DNA from: UBA1181 sp045617845
GTDB taxonomy: Bacteria; Bacteroidota; Bacteroidia; Bacteroidales; Paludibacteraceae
DNA length: 31,777 bases
Direction: 5' to 3'
NCBI GenBank assembly: GCA_045617845.1
Contig: JAZLJL010000029.1
Span: 1-31,777, forward strand
The position numbers and the translations under genes are program-made. Under the pieces are notes generated by a model. It had not been told where the DNA came from and searched no databases. It saw nothing but the letters and a program-made list of their open reading frames with translations. Shown piece after piece: positions 1-8,946 of this stretch (positions within the stretch are counted from its first letter, which is position 1; the number at the start of each line of letters is the position of its first letter).

Positions 1-1
1 T

Positions 2-1777
2 AAGGGGTATGACTTTACCAACAGCGGACTGACCCGTGTGGATACTCTGTATTTCGACGCTCCGTTGTCGGAGTGGTTGGTGAATCCGGTGAAGGAGCTT
101 GATTATGATGTCCTTTATATTGATTCCATGGCGATGGACGGACCTTTGAGTAACGTCACGATTCCTGCGGATGTGGATGAGGTCGCTACGGATTGCCGAG
201 AGATTAAACCTGCGTTAGGGTTGTCTTATATGCAGTGTGAGGGTCTCTTGAATTATCCTGTGCCAGTCACTTCCCTCCATGTCTCTAAAGGGTATAACTT
301 TAAGAATAGTGGCCTCTCTTTCGTTGACACCTTGTATTTCGACGCTCCGATGGATGATTGGTTGAGGAGTATGGTGAAGAACCTTGGCTTTAGTGTTCTG
401 TTTATAGACTCTGTGGAGGTGAAGGACTCGATAAGCGTGACTGTGCCGGAAGATGTGTTGACTCTTGATCAGGTCTTGGAGGGTGAATATGAAATGGCCT
501 TCCCTGTTACCGTCAATGTCTTTGAACCTTTCCCTGCGAAGGTCACATCGTTGCATGTTTTCCATGGCTATGATATGCTTCATGCTGGTCATGTGGATAC
601 GTTGTTCTATGACGCTCCGCTTTGGGAGTGGATTAAAAACCCTGTTTTCCATTATGATGCTGATGTGCTGGTCATCGATTCGCAGGTGATGGACAAGGAG
701 ATGAGTGTTACGATTCCGGAAGATATGGATTCGTTCGTTCCATCTGCCCAATTCTCTTATTACGATAGATACCATGCGTATTCTATTCCTTCTTCTGATT
801 TCGAAGGCCCGTTCGCTACGTTGCCTCAAATCACTTCTGTGCATGTCTCCCATGGTGTCGACTTTACTTATAGTGGCTTGGCGTCCCAAGATTCGTTGCT
901 TGGCGAGCCTACATGGTTGACTATCGTGGATACTTTGTACTACGATGCGCCGATGTCTCAGTGGCTCATTGATTCCGTGACCAATCTAATGTATCATGTC
1001 TTGGTGATTGATGGCATGACGGAGGTGAATGGTAAATTGGTTATCCCTGAATCTGTAGCCATGGTGCGTGGCGAAGATGTCAGCTCCGTTTTCCCTGCTG
1101 TTAATACGATTGTCCTTCCGAGTCAAGTGGAATGGCAAGGCGCTCTCCAATTAGACACGCTATTCTATGAAGGGTCCATTGCGCAGTGGGACGCTAATCC
1201 GCTGACGGATATCGAGGCTGCCAATGTCTTTGTGAATGGCCGCGATTTGAACGATTACATGACGGTGGAGGTCTTTGTGGAGGGCAACTCGGATTCTCTC
1301 TATTATGATGGTGAAGAGCATTTGTTCTATGGGTATGCTTTCTATTGTGACGATACCACATATCACTCCTCTGATTTCGCCTTGATGGTTAGCGATGCTG
1401 TCCGTGCGACGGAGCCAGGCGAGTATGTCCAGCCGATATCATCCGAAGATTTCCGTAACCTGAACCAAAATGTGCGGGTGAAGTTTACCTATACTCCAGG
1501 TGTTTTCGTTATTTTGCCGCAGAGTGAGGTCATTGTGACGCCTGGCGAAGATCCGATCCTTACGGGCAACGACGTGAACGTGTCCGAAGCGAGTCGGTTA
1601 TACGTCTCCGATCAGCATATTGTTTGCGAGAACGCCAAGCGTCTATCTGTCCGTATCTATAACGCTTTGTCCCAATGCTTATATGAAAGCGACGGACCTT
1701 GTGACTTCGAAGTCCCTGTGTCCGGCGTTTATTTGGTCAGAATAGATAATGAGGTTGTTAAGGTGGTTGTGAAGTAA
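2..1777 (+). CDS. Repeat-containing surface protein with T9SS-like C-terminal domain, 5' end outside window
   Basis: The frame is open from base 2, and the residues before the GTG at 38 already match the internal repeat, so the gene starts upstream; 591 residues are visible. A motif of the form VDTLYFDAP-x3-W recurs at about bases 35, 323, 593, 926 and 1151. Each early copy is followed by a hydrophobic strand ending in IDS or IDG, a V[TV][IV]PE strand, and a TS[LV]HV-x2-G[YV][ND]F link to the next unit. The spacing is about 75 to 111 residues, so units are degenerate. The last 60 residues (RLSVRIYNALSQ, then VSGVYLVRI and a final KVVVK) look like a T9SS type A sorting domain, which would send the protein to the cell surface. 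I do not recognise the repeat family; it may be adhesive, which is inference. A strong terminator follows 24 bases after the stop. Confidence 0.85.
   Translation, partial: KGYDFTNSGLTRVDTLYFDAPLSEWLVNPVKELDYDVLYIDSMAMDGPLSNVTIPADVDEVATDCREIKPALGLSYMQCEGLLNYPVPVTSLHVSKGYNFKNSGLSFVDTLYFDAPMDDWLRSMVKNLGFSVLFIDSVEVKDSISVTVPEDVLTLDQVLEGEYEMAFPVTVNVFEPFPAKVTSLHVFHGYDMLHAGHVDTLFYDAPLWEWIKNPVFHYDADVLVIDSQVMDKEMSVTIPEDMDSFVPSAQFSYYDRYHAYSIPSSDFEGPFATLPQITSVHVSHGVDFTYSGLASQDSLLGEPTWLTIVDTLYYDAPMSQWLIDSVTNLMYHVLVIDGMTEVNGKLVIPESVAMVRGEDVSSVFPAVNTIVLPSQVEWQGALQLDTLFYEGSIAQWDANPLTDIEAANVFVNGRDLNDYMTVEVFVEGNSDSLYYDGEEHLFYGYAFYCDDTTYHSSDFALMVSDAVRATEPGEYVQPISSEDFRNLNQNVRVKFTYTPGVFVILPQSEVIVTPGEDPILTGNDVNVSEASRLYVSDQHIVCENAKRLSVRIYNALSQCLYESDGPCDFEVPVSGVYLVRIDNEVVKVVVK
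38..1250 (+). repeat. Degenerate protein-level tandem repeat, five visible VDTL[YF][YF]-x-A/G-P units
   Basis: Unit starts lie at about 35, 323, 593, 926 and 1151. Units 1 to 4 keep the VDTL(Y/F)(F/Y)DAP-x3-W motif; unit 5 has decayed to LDTLFYEGS-x3-W. The DNA has diverged, so these are old duplications and not a recent tandem expansion. The stretch before base 38 (KGYDFTNSGL-like) shows that at least one more unit lies upstream. Confidence 0.8.
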
Positions 1778-1801
1778 ATCTTACCCAAACTACGATTTCC
1801 T

Positions 1802-1834
1802 AGGAGGCGGATGATTGGTCCGCCTCCTTTTTTT
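1802..1834 (+). terminator. Intrinsic terminator of the repeat-protein gene
   Basis: A perfect 10-bp stem (AGGAGGCGGA with TCCGCCTCCT) and a 7-base loop are followed by a run of seven T. It lies 24 bases past the stop at 1777. Confidence 0.9.
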
Positions 1835-2053
1835 ATGATGGTAAAACATGCTTGTTGTTTGAATAGTTCGTGATTTTTGTCCTTTATACCATGATTTCAC
1901 TATCTTTGTGATATATACAAGTCTGAAAATGGATGTGCTGTGATATATCCGAAGCATAGTATAGAGTATTGTTTTTTTTGCGCTGTCGTCGTTTGGAATA
2001 ACATCAATATATTCCATATAGATTAATCGCCGCACAAACCACAAGTTTGGAAA

Positions 2054-2087
2054 ATACAGGAGGTGAGCCCTTCACGGACCCACCTCC
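2054..2087 (-). terminator. Terminator-like hairpin after the beta-helix gene
   Basis: Read on the minus strand, a GGAGGTG/CACCTCC stem (2081-2087 with 2059-2065) with further partial pairing inside is followed by a weak T-rich tail (TATTTTCC). It lies about 30 bases past the stop at 2119. Confidence 0.65.
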
Positions 2088-2118
2088 CTTCGTATTAATA
2101 ATATCAAAGCTTTCTTTT

Positions 2119-4716
2119 TTACCAGCCCCAGGTGCCTCCGCCTCCGCCGAATGCGCTACCGTTACCTGTGTCTGTCTTCACATCGAGTGCGTTGAACCCG
2201 TTGATGCCGAAGTTCTGAGCCGGTTGGTAGAGACCGAATCTTCCGTCGAAGTAGTCCATGTCTCCGCTGAAGTTGTTCCCTACGTAGAATTTGTAGTTGG
2301 TGATGCTTGCGTCATAGGCGCAGACGGCACCTTTTGCGGAGTAAGGCATCTTCAGGGCGGCTAATACTTGTCCTGAATTGTTTGCCACCAGAATGTATTG
2401 TTCGGCGTTCATGTTGAAACTGCTGTTGTAGATGTGGCCTTGAGACTCCACTGGGATGGATTCGTTGAACATTCCGTTTCCACCTACGGCAAAGACGAAC
2501 CCGCCTTTGTGTTTCCACCCGGTGTCGGTGTCGAGAGGAGAGTTGAGCGAGTGTGTTTGCGCCACCACGATGATACCGCCAGAGATGATCATGTCTCCGT
2601 TGGAGTCGAGACCGTCTCCTTTGGCTTGTGCGTAGTGGATTCCGCCTTCCACGTAGATGTGCACATCTTTGGAGCTCTCTTTGCCGTCTGTGGCGTTCCA
2701 TGCGTCATCTTCGGAAACTACGTAAGTGTTGCTGTTTTCGCCGAAGGTGATGACTGCGCCTGAAAGCGCTTCGTAGGAAGAAGGAACTACTACTTTGCCG
2801 CCCATGATGTTAAGGGTCTTCACACCGAATAACCCTTGGTCGTTTGGTGCGTCCACTTTGACGTCTCCTCCGTTGACCGTGACGTTAGGCGCTAAGATTC
2901 CTGTGTCGTAAGCGTAGATGACCACTGTTCCGCTATTGATGAGGACGTCGCCTTCCGCTTTAATCGCCCGTGGCTTCCCATGCGCTTTGGTGCGGGTCCC
3001 TTCGATGGAACCTTTGTCGATGGTGTAAGTCTCGCTCTTGGAACTACCTGCCTTGATGTCCAGTTTGAAATCGTCGTCCTTCCCGTTCTCTTTGCCGAGT
3101 GTGACGTTACCATCGCAGTAGAGTCCCTTGCCTAATTCGCAGGATATTTGCACGTCGCCTCCTGTCATTGTGAAGTTCTTGTTCGTTTTGATTGCTTTCG
3201 CTGTGGAGTAGCTGTAATTGACGGAAGAACCACCTACACCGCCTGGCCAACCTACACCGCCTGGCCAACCTCCACCGCCTGGCCAATTGCCTTGGCTCGA
3301 TTGTGATGATTGGTTGCTTTGGCTCATGAAGTATCCGCCCTTCACGTCGATGCAAAGTTCTCCGTGTACGATGAAGATGTCGCCGTCCGCTTTGATGCCT
3401 TTCGCCATCTTGGCCTCTTCTCCGATTTTGATGTTACTTTTGCCTCCGCTGATGGTTAGTTCACCGTCGCATTTGATTCCGTCGCATGATACGGTGTCTT
3501 TATTCACCGTTTCGTCGTAGAATGTACCTGTTAGGTCTGCCGTGAATTCTCCTCCGCTGATGGTTATGTTGCCGTCGGCGTTCAATCCTTTGGCGGCGAT
3601 TCCGTTTCCTTTTACGATGACGACTCCTTTGCCGCTGATCTCAATGTCCTGGTCGCATGAGATGCCTGCGTTGTACCCGAAGTCGTTGTCTTTCCCAGGG
3701 AAAGGTTCTTGGGCTGACAATTCCGCTGTGATTGTTCCTCCGTCCACGTATACTGTCTGTTTGCTTTTTATGGCTTTGGATCCTGCTCCCGAGACGTTGA
3801 TGGTGATGTCACCTCCGGAAATCTCTACGATGCTGTCGCATTTTAATCCTTTCGAATCGTCCGCTTTTACGTCAAGTGTGATTTTCCCGTCGTTGATGCG
3901 GATGACTTCACTGCAGTCTACAGCGTCGCTTTGGGTGCCTTTGACGCTCAACGAACCTCCGTATGCCTCTAAGCCGTCCGCATTGATTCCGTCGCCTTCT
4001 GCGCCATCGATGATGAGGTCTCCGCTATACAATTCGATCCTTTTGGATGAATTGATGGCATGTTGTTTTTTTCCTGTGATGCTGAGTGAACCTTTAGACG
4101 CCGTGCTGTCTTGGCTTATTTTCAACTTCGATTTGGTGTAGAGGGCGGATTTTAGGTTGTTGTTCTCGCTATCCGAAATGGTTGATGCGCCGCGGAGATG
4201 TACCGTGGCTGTGTAAGACTCGTCGTTTAATCCTTTGTTGATGATGATTGGCGCGGTCTTGTTTGAGAGCGAAAGTTGGTCCAAAACCAACGTGAACCCT
4301 CTGTCCGGAGTTAGGTTGAAGGAACCGGCTGTGGATGAGCCGGAAAGATAGTATACGATTCCCTTTTTGCCTTCCGCTGAGATGACGGTCACATTGGCTT
4401 CGTCCGTAATTACGTCCACGTCGCTGTATGGATTGTCCACTGTCACGTCATTGCCGTCGTAGGTGATGAATACGGTGTCTTCGGCAAGGCCATTCCCTCC
4501 GAGGTCAAATGTCACGCTGTCCAGCTCTTCGATGTTGATGGATTGCCCGGCTAACCCTTCCAATGTCATTTCCCCGTCTTTGAAACGGATTGTGTCGATG
4601 TCGGAGATCTTTATTTTATCCTCCTTTGAATTGACGAAATGGATGATTAATGAATTCTGCGCCCATATGAATAGTGCGGCTAACAATGTGATAATAAGTG
4701 TTATCTGTCTTTTCAT
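2119..4716 (-). CDS. Secreted beta-helix carbohydrate-binding domain protein (Cthe_2159/DUF4353-like)
   Basis: This 865-residue protein starts with a signal peptide (residues 1 to about 19, ending LFIWA-Q). A short N-terminal segment contains two copies of a DSVTF/DTIRF-type strand seen in many Bacteroidota exported proteins. From about residue 90 onward there are many repeats of the form G-D-I-x-I-S/N-G-G with intervening IKC/IKA-D-G turns, the pattern of a right-handed parallel beta-helix. This matches the family named after Cthe_2159, a polygalacturonate-binding beta-helix protein of Clostridium thermocellum. A WPGG-rich insertion at about residues 476 to 496 and a Gly-rich tail ending GGGGTWGW are unusual additions. 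No T9SS domain is evident. Function is probably binding of an acidic polysaccharide, inferred from the family only. No clear -7 element was found upstream. Confidence 0.85.
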   Translation of the reverse strand: MKRQITLIITLLAALFIWAQNSLIIHFVNSKEDKIKISDIDTIRFKDGEMTLEGLAGQSINIEELDSVTFDLGGNGLAEDTVFITYDGNDVTVDNPYSDVDVITDEANVTVISAEGKKGIVYYLSGSSTAGSFNLTPDRGFTLVLDQLSLSNKTAPIIINKGLNDESYTATVHLRGASTISDSENNNLKSALYTKSKLKISQDSTASKGSLSITGKKQHAINSSKRIELYSGDLIIDGAEGDGINADGLEAYGGSLSVKGTQSDAVDCSEVIRINDGKITLDVKADDSKGLKCDSIVEISGGDITINVSGAGSKAIKSKQTVYVDGGTITAELSAQEPFPGKDNDFGYNAGISCDQDIEISGKGVVIVKGNGIAAKGLNADGNITISGGEFTADLTGTFYDETVNKDTVSCDGIKCDGELTISGGKSNIKIGEEAKMAKGIKADGDIFIVHGELCIDVKGGYFMSQSNQSSQSSQGNWPGGGGWPGGVGWPGGVGGSSVNYSYSTAKAIKTNKNFTMTGGDVQISCELGKGLYCDGNVTLGKENGKDDDFKLDIKAGSSKSETYTIDKGSIEGTRTKAHGKPRAIKAEGDVLINSGTVVIYAYDTGILAPNVTVNGGDVKVDAPNDQGLFGVKTLNIMGGKVVVPSSYEALSGAVITFGENSNTYVVSEDDAWNATDGKESSKDVHIYVEGGIHYAQAKGDGLDSNGDMIISGGIIVVAQTHSLNSPLDTDTGWKHKGGFVFAVGGNGMFNESIPVESQGHIYNSSFNMNAEQYILVANNSGQVLAALKMPYSAKGAVCAYDASITNYKFYVGNNFSGDMDYFDGRFGLYQPAQNFGINGFNALDVKTDTGNGSAFGGGGGTWGW
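3233..3286 (-). repeat. 18-bp tandem repeat (3 copies) coding WPGG-V/G-G units
   Basis: Three consecutive 18-base units on the plus strand (CCTACACCGCCTGGCCAA, an identical copy, then one with a single A-to-C change) encode the in-frame GGVGWPGGVG segment of the beta-helix protein. The near-identity implies recent slippage-type expansion and possible length variation between strains. Confidence 0.9.
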
Positions 4717-4926
4717 GACTTCACGCTATTTATGCATTGGTTAATTATTGTACTATGTTAGATTTTGTTAGAATCTTTTAGGAAACTTTTCCCAATGCAA
4801 TGTTAATAAAAACATCTTATGTATAAGAATGATTTTATGTGAAAACCGCTTTTCTTTCAATGATTATCCTTGTCCCGTCTGTTCGATTTGTCCCATGCCG
4901 TTAGATTCCTGGACCTTTACGTGTCC

Positions 4927-6978
4927 TTAGGGTTTCCCTTTCCCGATTTCCCATTTTGCCCCAATGGAGTAGTTTCTCCCTGGCATGCTTCTAAAAGGGA
5001 GGTTTTGGTATTCTATGTCGAATAAGTTACGTATTTTCCCTCTGAGCGAGATGGTGTTCCCTAATTTTCCTTTTTTGCAAAGGTTGAATTCGTATTGGCA
5101 GGAGAGGTCGAAGAGCAGATAGCCGGGAAGGATGTCAAAAATGTCGGAAGAACTTCTTTCCCCGGTGAAACGTCCGCTTATTTCAGTCTCTAAGTGTTTG
5201 ATTTTACAGTTCCAGTTTCCCGAGAAGGTGTTTTGAGGTAGCAGTGGCATCTGGTGGCCGGTGAATGGTTTCATGTTGTCGAAACCTTTTATGATTTCCG
5301 TGAAACTGTGGTTGTAGAACAAGGCTATTTTTTGTTCTGATTTATAGATTCTTAAGTTGTGTGTCGACCCCACTTCGATGCCTCTCGCTATCACATTGTC
5401 TATGTTGGTCGGTTTCCATACATTTCCTCTTGGCATCCACATAATCCAATTGTCCACGTCGTTCCGGTATAATGAAATGTCTAGGCAGTGAGTGTGTCTC
5501 TTGTGGGTTCCCTTGAAATAGAACTGGTTCTTCCATTCCATGTTGAAGGCGGTTTCTGGAACAAGTTCTTTGTTGGCGTTGTCACCCCAATAGCGGTCGT
5601 TTAGGGTGGGGGATTTGGAGTTTTGGGCTAATGAACATCCGCTCTGCCATTGGAAGCGAATTCCCTTTATGAAGAATGTGCCTATTCCGAAGGATAAGGA
5701 GAGTGGGATAGATAGGTCGCTTACGAAGTTTTTCCGGATGTTCGCATGTATGGTGATATCGTCGGATGGCTTGTGCTTATGTGGGCAAGAGTCTTCGTGA
5801 CAAATCCAAGACCTGCTGTATTTGCTTAGAAGGTAGACGGACCCTCTCAATTCATTTGTTCCCTCTTTGTAAGCGTATATCTCCGGTTTTATGTAATGGA
5901 AGTCACCTCCGGCCCCCCAATTAAAATCGTGCTTGTTCTCTTTTTTATTAAGGATGTGGTTCAAAAGGTTGTTCTTTTTGACTATTCCAGACTGGACAGA
6001 TAGGTCGTGTGTGGCGATTAGGTCGTCTTGGTATTTTTCTCTGTCATTGGACCATGCGATTTTGCTGTGCAGGTCATATCCCCAAGCGGTGCGGTCTTGA
6101 CGTAGTACGATTTTTACGCTTTGGTCCGATATGTCTTCGTATTTTGTCGGGTCGTCGTTGTTCTGCATCATGGGTTGGATGTCTCGAATGTATTTCGTGA
6201 ACCAGACGTCAGCGCCGATTGTGTTTCCTTCTCCTGAAATATTGTGTTCTTTGCCCAGTCTAACGGAGGTCTCGTTAAGTAATCCGAAGTTATGGTATTC
6301 CGCATTTTTTTGTTTGTGGTTTTCTCCCCTGAACGAGAAAGAATAGTTGTTGTCGCATTGGGAGTGGAATAATGCGGTCCTGTTTGAGACTCTGCCCTTG
6401 TCGGTGAGGAGCTTGATTCCTGAGAAGTTTTTCCCGAATGATCCCCATTCTGTTTCTGCGCTAAGATTCCAGGCTAATCCGTCCCTTCCCTGATTGACGA
6501 ATTCCTTGTTAGGAAAACAGGATAATAGTTGAACGGTTCCTCCGATGGCGCCGTCTCCAAAAATGGCGCTTTCTCCGTGATAGATGTTCATCTCGTCGAA
6601 GAAAAAGGTCGGTAACGTGCTGAAGTCTGTTTGCCCCATTGTGAGGGAACTTATGTTGATGCCATTCCATTGTGTCGTCGTGTGTGACGCCGCTGTCCCC
6701 CTTAATGATATTGTGGACATCATTCCGTTGCCGTTTTGTTTTACTACGAACGCTGTTTGTTGGGCGATGAAGGATGAGATGTCCGAGTGCCCTTTGATCG
6801 ATTCTCCGGAAATCTTGTATGAAACTTCTGTGAAGTCGGTGATGTCTCTTTTCCTTTTGCCTATTACGCTGACACTGTCCAATTCTTGGACTTCACTCTC
6901 CGGTTCTTCCGCATGCGAAACTAGTGGGAAAGTCGAGGTTAGGCAGACGAGAACCCATGTTAGAATACTATTTTGCAT
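4927..6978 (-). CDS. TonB-dependent outer-membrane receptor (BtuB/FepA-like, no carboxypeptidase-like N-domain)
   Basis: I place the start at 6978, where the protein begins MQNSILTWVLVCLTS with a signal peptide cleaved near SHA; the open frame continues upstream to 7116, but that part is basic, non-hydrophobic and lies inside the preceding gene. The resulting 683 residues contain a plug domain (VSVIGKRK near the N-terminus as a TonB-box-like region, then SLRGTAASHTTTQWNGI and HGESAIFGDGAIGGTVQL) followed by a long beta-barrel of alternating aromatic strands, with MPGRNYSIG near the end. It lacks a CarboxypepD_reg-like domain and no SusD gene is adjacent, so it is more like a cofactor or metal-chelate receptor than a SusC. 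The substrate cannot be told. The start overlaps the upstream gene by 19 bases, which suggests translational coupling. Confidence 0.9.
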   Translation of the reverse strand: MQNSILTWVLVCLTSTFPLVSHAEEPESEVQELDSVSVIGKRKRDITDFTEVSYKISGESIKGHSDISSFIAQQTAFVVKQNGNGMMSTISLRGTAASHTTTQWNGINISSLTMGQTDFSTLPTFFFDEMNIYHGESAIFGDGAIGGTVQLLSCFPNKEFVNQGRDGLAWNLSAETEWGSFGKNFSGIKLLTDKGRVSNRTALFHSQCDNNYSFSFRGENHKQKNAEYHNFGLLNETSVRLGKEHNISGEGNTIGADVWFTKYIRDIQPMMQNNDDPTKYEDISDQSVKIVLRQDRTAWGYDLHSKIAWSNDREKYQDDLIATHDLSVQSGIVKKNNLLNHILNKKENKHDFNWGAGGDFHYIKPEIYAYKEGTNELRGSVYLLSKYSRSWICHEDSCPHKHKPSDDITIHANIRKNFVSDLSIPLSLSFGIGTFFIKGIRFQWQSGCSLAQNSKSPTLNDRYWGDNANKELVPETAFNMEWKNQFYFKGTHKRHTHCLDISLYRNDVDNWIMWMPRGNVWKPTNIDNVIARGIEVGSTHNLRIYKSEQKIALFYNHSFTEIIKGFDNMKPFTGHQMPLLPQNTFSGNWNCKIKHLETEISGRFTGERSSSDIFDILPGYLLFDLSCQYEFNLCKKGKLGNTISLRGKIRNLFDIEYQNLPFRSMPGRNYSIGAKWEIGKGKP

Positions 6979-8090
6979 GAGATGGGGTAATGGTCGGAGT
7001 ATTTCACGTCGCCTACTTTGAATTGAATCGCTTTCCCCTCTTTGCTGTGCATGATTTGGTCGATGCGGAAGTGGAATAGTTTCTTGTTGTAGGTGTATCC
7101 ATAGCCGGAACCGCATTCCCTGAAGGCGTCTATCAGTTTATCTCCTTTTACGCTATGGTAGGTGTAGGATACGGGCACGTCGTTGAAGTCGCCGCAAAGG
7201 ATGATGGGGTAGGGAGTGTTATGGACATATTCGCCCACTTTCTCCGCTTGTTCCGCCCTCATTTTGTAGGAGTTGTTCATTTTCGTCGAGACGGAGCTCA
7301 CCACATTATTGGCTTCTTCCTTCGAGGCTTTCGCTTTCTTCATGTCGTTTAACACCTTCTTCTCCTCTTCTGTCAGCTTGTTGCTTTCCAAGTGGCAGCT
7401 GAATACCCTGATTGTGTCGCCTTTAAATAGGATGTCGGCGTATATGGCTCCGTTGTGTTCCGACTCATAGTCGACTTTCCCTTTGTTGATGATAGGGTGT
7501 TTCGATAGAATCGCCACTCCTGTATGGGCGTTCCAATCCAATAGGGTCTCGTTGTAGTGGATATATTTGTATTCCTTTTGTAGCTCCGCTTTTAAATCCT
7601 CTTCGGTGAGGTGCCATCTTGCGTTGCAGAACCCGAATTCTTGGAGGCAGACGACGTCAGACCCGCAGTTCATCACGTATTCGAGTGTCTTATTTTTGTC
7701 TATTGTGGCGAAATATTGGAACATTTGGACGTTATAGCTTGTGATGGACAAGGTGTCGCCTTCCGCCCTGTGGTCGTGGCCGATGGAGAATGTGCGGCGT
7801 GTCTCGCTGTAGCAAATGATGAGTGTAATGATTGAAATAAGGATATACGCTTTCTTCTTAATCGCCCAAAATATCAGGAATCCCACATGAATCAACAGTA
7901 GATAAGGGAAGGCTAGACCAAGATAGGAGGGGATGACGAAATTGGATGGGTTGATGAAACAAGAGGCTTTGCCGACGAGTGTGCAGAGGGACACAAACAC
8001 ATTGGCAAGGATAACAACGGAATAGAAGGTGAAACGAATCACTCCTAACTTCTTACCTGTTTCTTCCGAAGAGTTTTCTTTTTTCGTCAT
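6960..8090 (-). CDS. Membrane-anchored endonuclease/exonuclease/phosphatase family protein
   Basis: This 376-residue protein has three hydrophobic segments in residues 15 to 95, then an EEP fold. Visible active-site elements are N120 in SITSYNVQMF, E151 in CLQEFG, H233 in SCHLES, D301 and N303 in CGDFNDVP, D344 in FRIDQIM, and D366-H367 in YSDHYPI. The set is complete, so a Mg-dependent phosphodiesterase or phosphatase active site is expected. The topology would place this domain on one face of the inner membrane. Known relatives act on DNA, inositol phosphates or lipids; the substrate here is not predictable. The start overlaps the end of the rhomboid gene by 38 bases and the end overlaps the TonB-dependent receptor start by 19 bases, so the genes are almost certainly cotranscribed. 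Confidence 0.9.
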   Translation of the reverse strand: MTKKENSSEETGKKLGVIRFTFYSVVILANVFVSLCTLVGKASCFINPSNFVIPSYLGLAFPYLLLIHVGFLIFWAIKKKAYILISIITLIICYSETRRTFSIGHDHRAEGDTLSITSYNVQMFQYFATIDKNKTLEYVMNCGSDVVCLQEFGFCNARWHLTEEDLKAELQKEYKYIHYNETLLDWNAHTGVAILSKHPIINKGKVDYESEHNGAIYADILFKGDTIRVFSCHLESNKLTEEEKKVLNDMKKAKASKEEANNVVSSVSTKMNNSYKMRAEQAEKVGEYVHNTPYPIILCGDFNDVPVSYTYHSVKGDKLIDAFRECGSGYGYTYNKKLFHFRIDQIMHSKEGKAIQFKVGDVKYSDHYPISCKIVF

Positions 8091-8937
8091 CGTTCAAAGA
8101 TTCGTATCCGCTACTTTTTATTTTGTCGAGTATGGCGTCTATTTCGTCATTCTCCTGTTTTTTCCTGTAGTTGTAGTCTTGGTCGCTCTCTCGTTTGTCG
8201 TAGGTGACCTTCATCTTGGGCTTGATCCCCACTCCTTTAAAAAGATTGACTGTCTTGTGGATGATTTTGTTAATCCACTCAGTGATGTTCTTCCCTTTTT
8301 GGTATTGCTTCGCAAAAAGGAAACCTGCGATGGCTCCTCCTACATGTGCGATTTCCCCTCCCGCATTCTCGGCGTTCATCTGTAGCATGCTTAGTACGAC
8401 TGCGCCGATAGCCAACCATTTCAGTCTGAATTGGCTCACGAAGAATAGCTTTATCTGCTTCTCTGGGGCGATTACGGCGGTGGCGACGATGATGGCCATG
8501 ACGGAGGCTGAAGCCCCCAACAGGTGGCTGAATTCTGCCATGCCTATGAATTTCGGGATGAGGTTGAATGCCAACATGTAAATAGCTCCTCCTGCTAAGC
8601 CGCCCAAGACATAGACACCTACGAGGTCATGCTGGGAATAATGTTGCAGGAAGAGGGTGCCGAACCAATAAAGCATCAGGACATTGAATATGATATGGAT
8701 GAAGTCCAAATGTAGGAACATGTAGGTGATAATGCTCCATGGTGTGTGGATGAACGTGTTGAGGCTGGCGGGCAACATGGCATATAGACTCCATGATTCA
8801 TCCATATTGAACCATCCGCAGAACACGAGCGCCAATTTCACAATGATGAAGAGCGCCAGGTTTATGTAGATGACTTTTGTGAGAGTCGTCCCGTTCTTAA
8901 AGGATTCCTTGATTTCTTGTCTTATGTCCCCGTCCAT
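8053..8937 (-). CDS. Rhomboid family intramembrane serine protease (second of pair)
   Basis: The 294-residue protein has about six hydrophobic helices. The catalytic Ser is S143 in LLGASASVM (GxSx motif) and the catalytic His is H198 in IAHVGGAIAGF. The HIIFNVLMLYWFG segment in an early helix is also typical. A hydrophilic C-terminal tail of about 80 residues (rich in K, E, D and N) follows the last helix and probably lies in the cytoplasm; it ends in LNDDEKRKLFG. The gene begins 9 bases after the stop of another rhomboid and overlaps the downstream gene, so it is in the same operon. Both catalytic residues are present, so it should be active. Its substrates are unknown. Confidence 0.93.
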   Translation of the reverse strand: MDGDIRQEIKESFKNGTTLTKVIYINLALFIIVKLALVFCGWFNMDESWSLYAMLPASLNTFIHTPWSIITYMFLHLDFIHIIFNVLMLYWFGTLFLQHYSQHDLVGVYVLGGLAGGAIYMLAFNLIPKFIGMAEFSHLLGASASVMAIIVATAVIAPEKQIKLFFVSQFRLKWLAIGAVVLSMLQMNAENAGGEIAHVGGAIAGFLFAKQYQKGKNITEWINKIIHKTVNLFKGVGIKPKMKVTYDKRESDQDYNYRKKQENDEIDAILDKIKSSGYESLNDDEKRKLFGRNR

Positions 8938-8946
8938 AGATCCCGA

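Larger units (their letters stand above)
1778..2118. other. Intergenic region between convergent genes, with an orphan promoter-like motif
   Basis: This 341-base gap holds the two terminators listed separately. Between them an exact Bacteroidota -7 motif TATCTTTG on the plus strand at 1911-1918 has no TTG at the expected -33 distance. No plausible coding sequence follows it on the plus strand. A T run at 1967-1974 could end a short transcript. I see no tRNA or other known RNA here. Confidence 0.5.

Noticed and set aside
215..889. 224-residue open frame on the minus strand
   Set aside because: It lies wholly inside the repeat-protein gene, has no family features and is rich in Arg, His and Ile as expected of an antisense shadow.
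1790..2044. 84-residue minus-strand open frame in the 1778-2118 gap
   Set aside because: It reads through the strong terminator at 1802-1834 and has no signal or family features.
3542..4141. 199-residue plus-strand open frame
   Set aside because: It is antisense to the beta-helix gene, and its Pro, Ser and Met-rich composition reflects the complementary strand.
6979..7116. Longer N-terminus of the TonB receptor
   Set aside because: The 46 extra residues are basic and lie inside the upstream EEP gene, whereas the ATG at 6978 gives a clear signal peptide.
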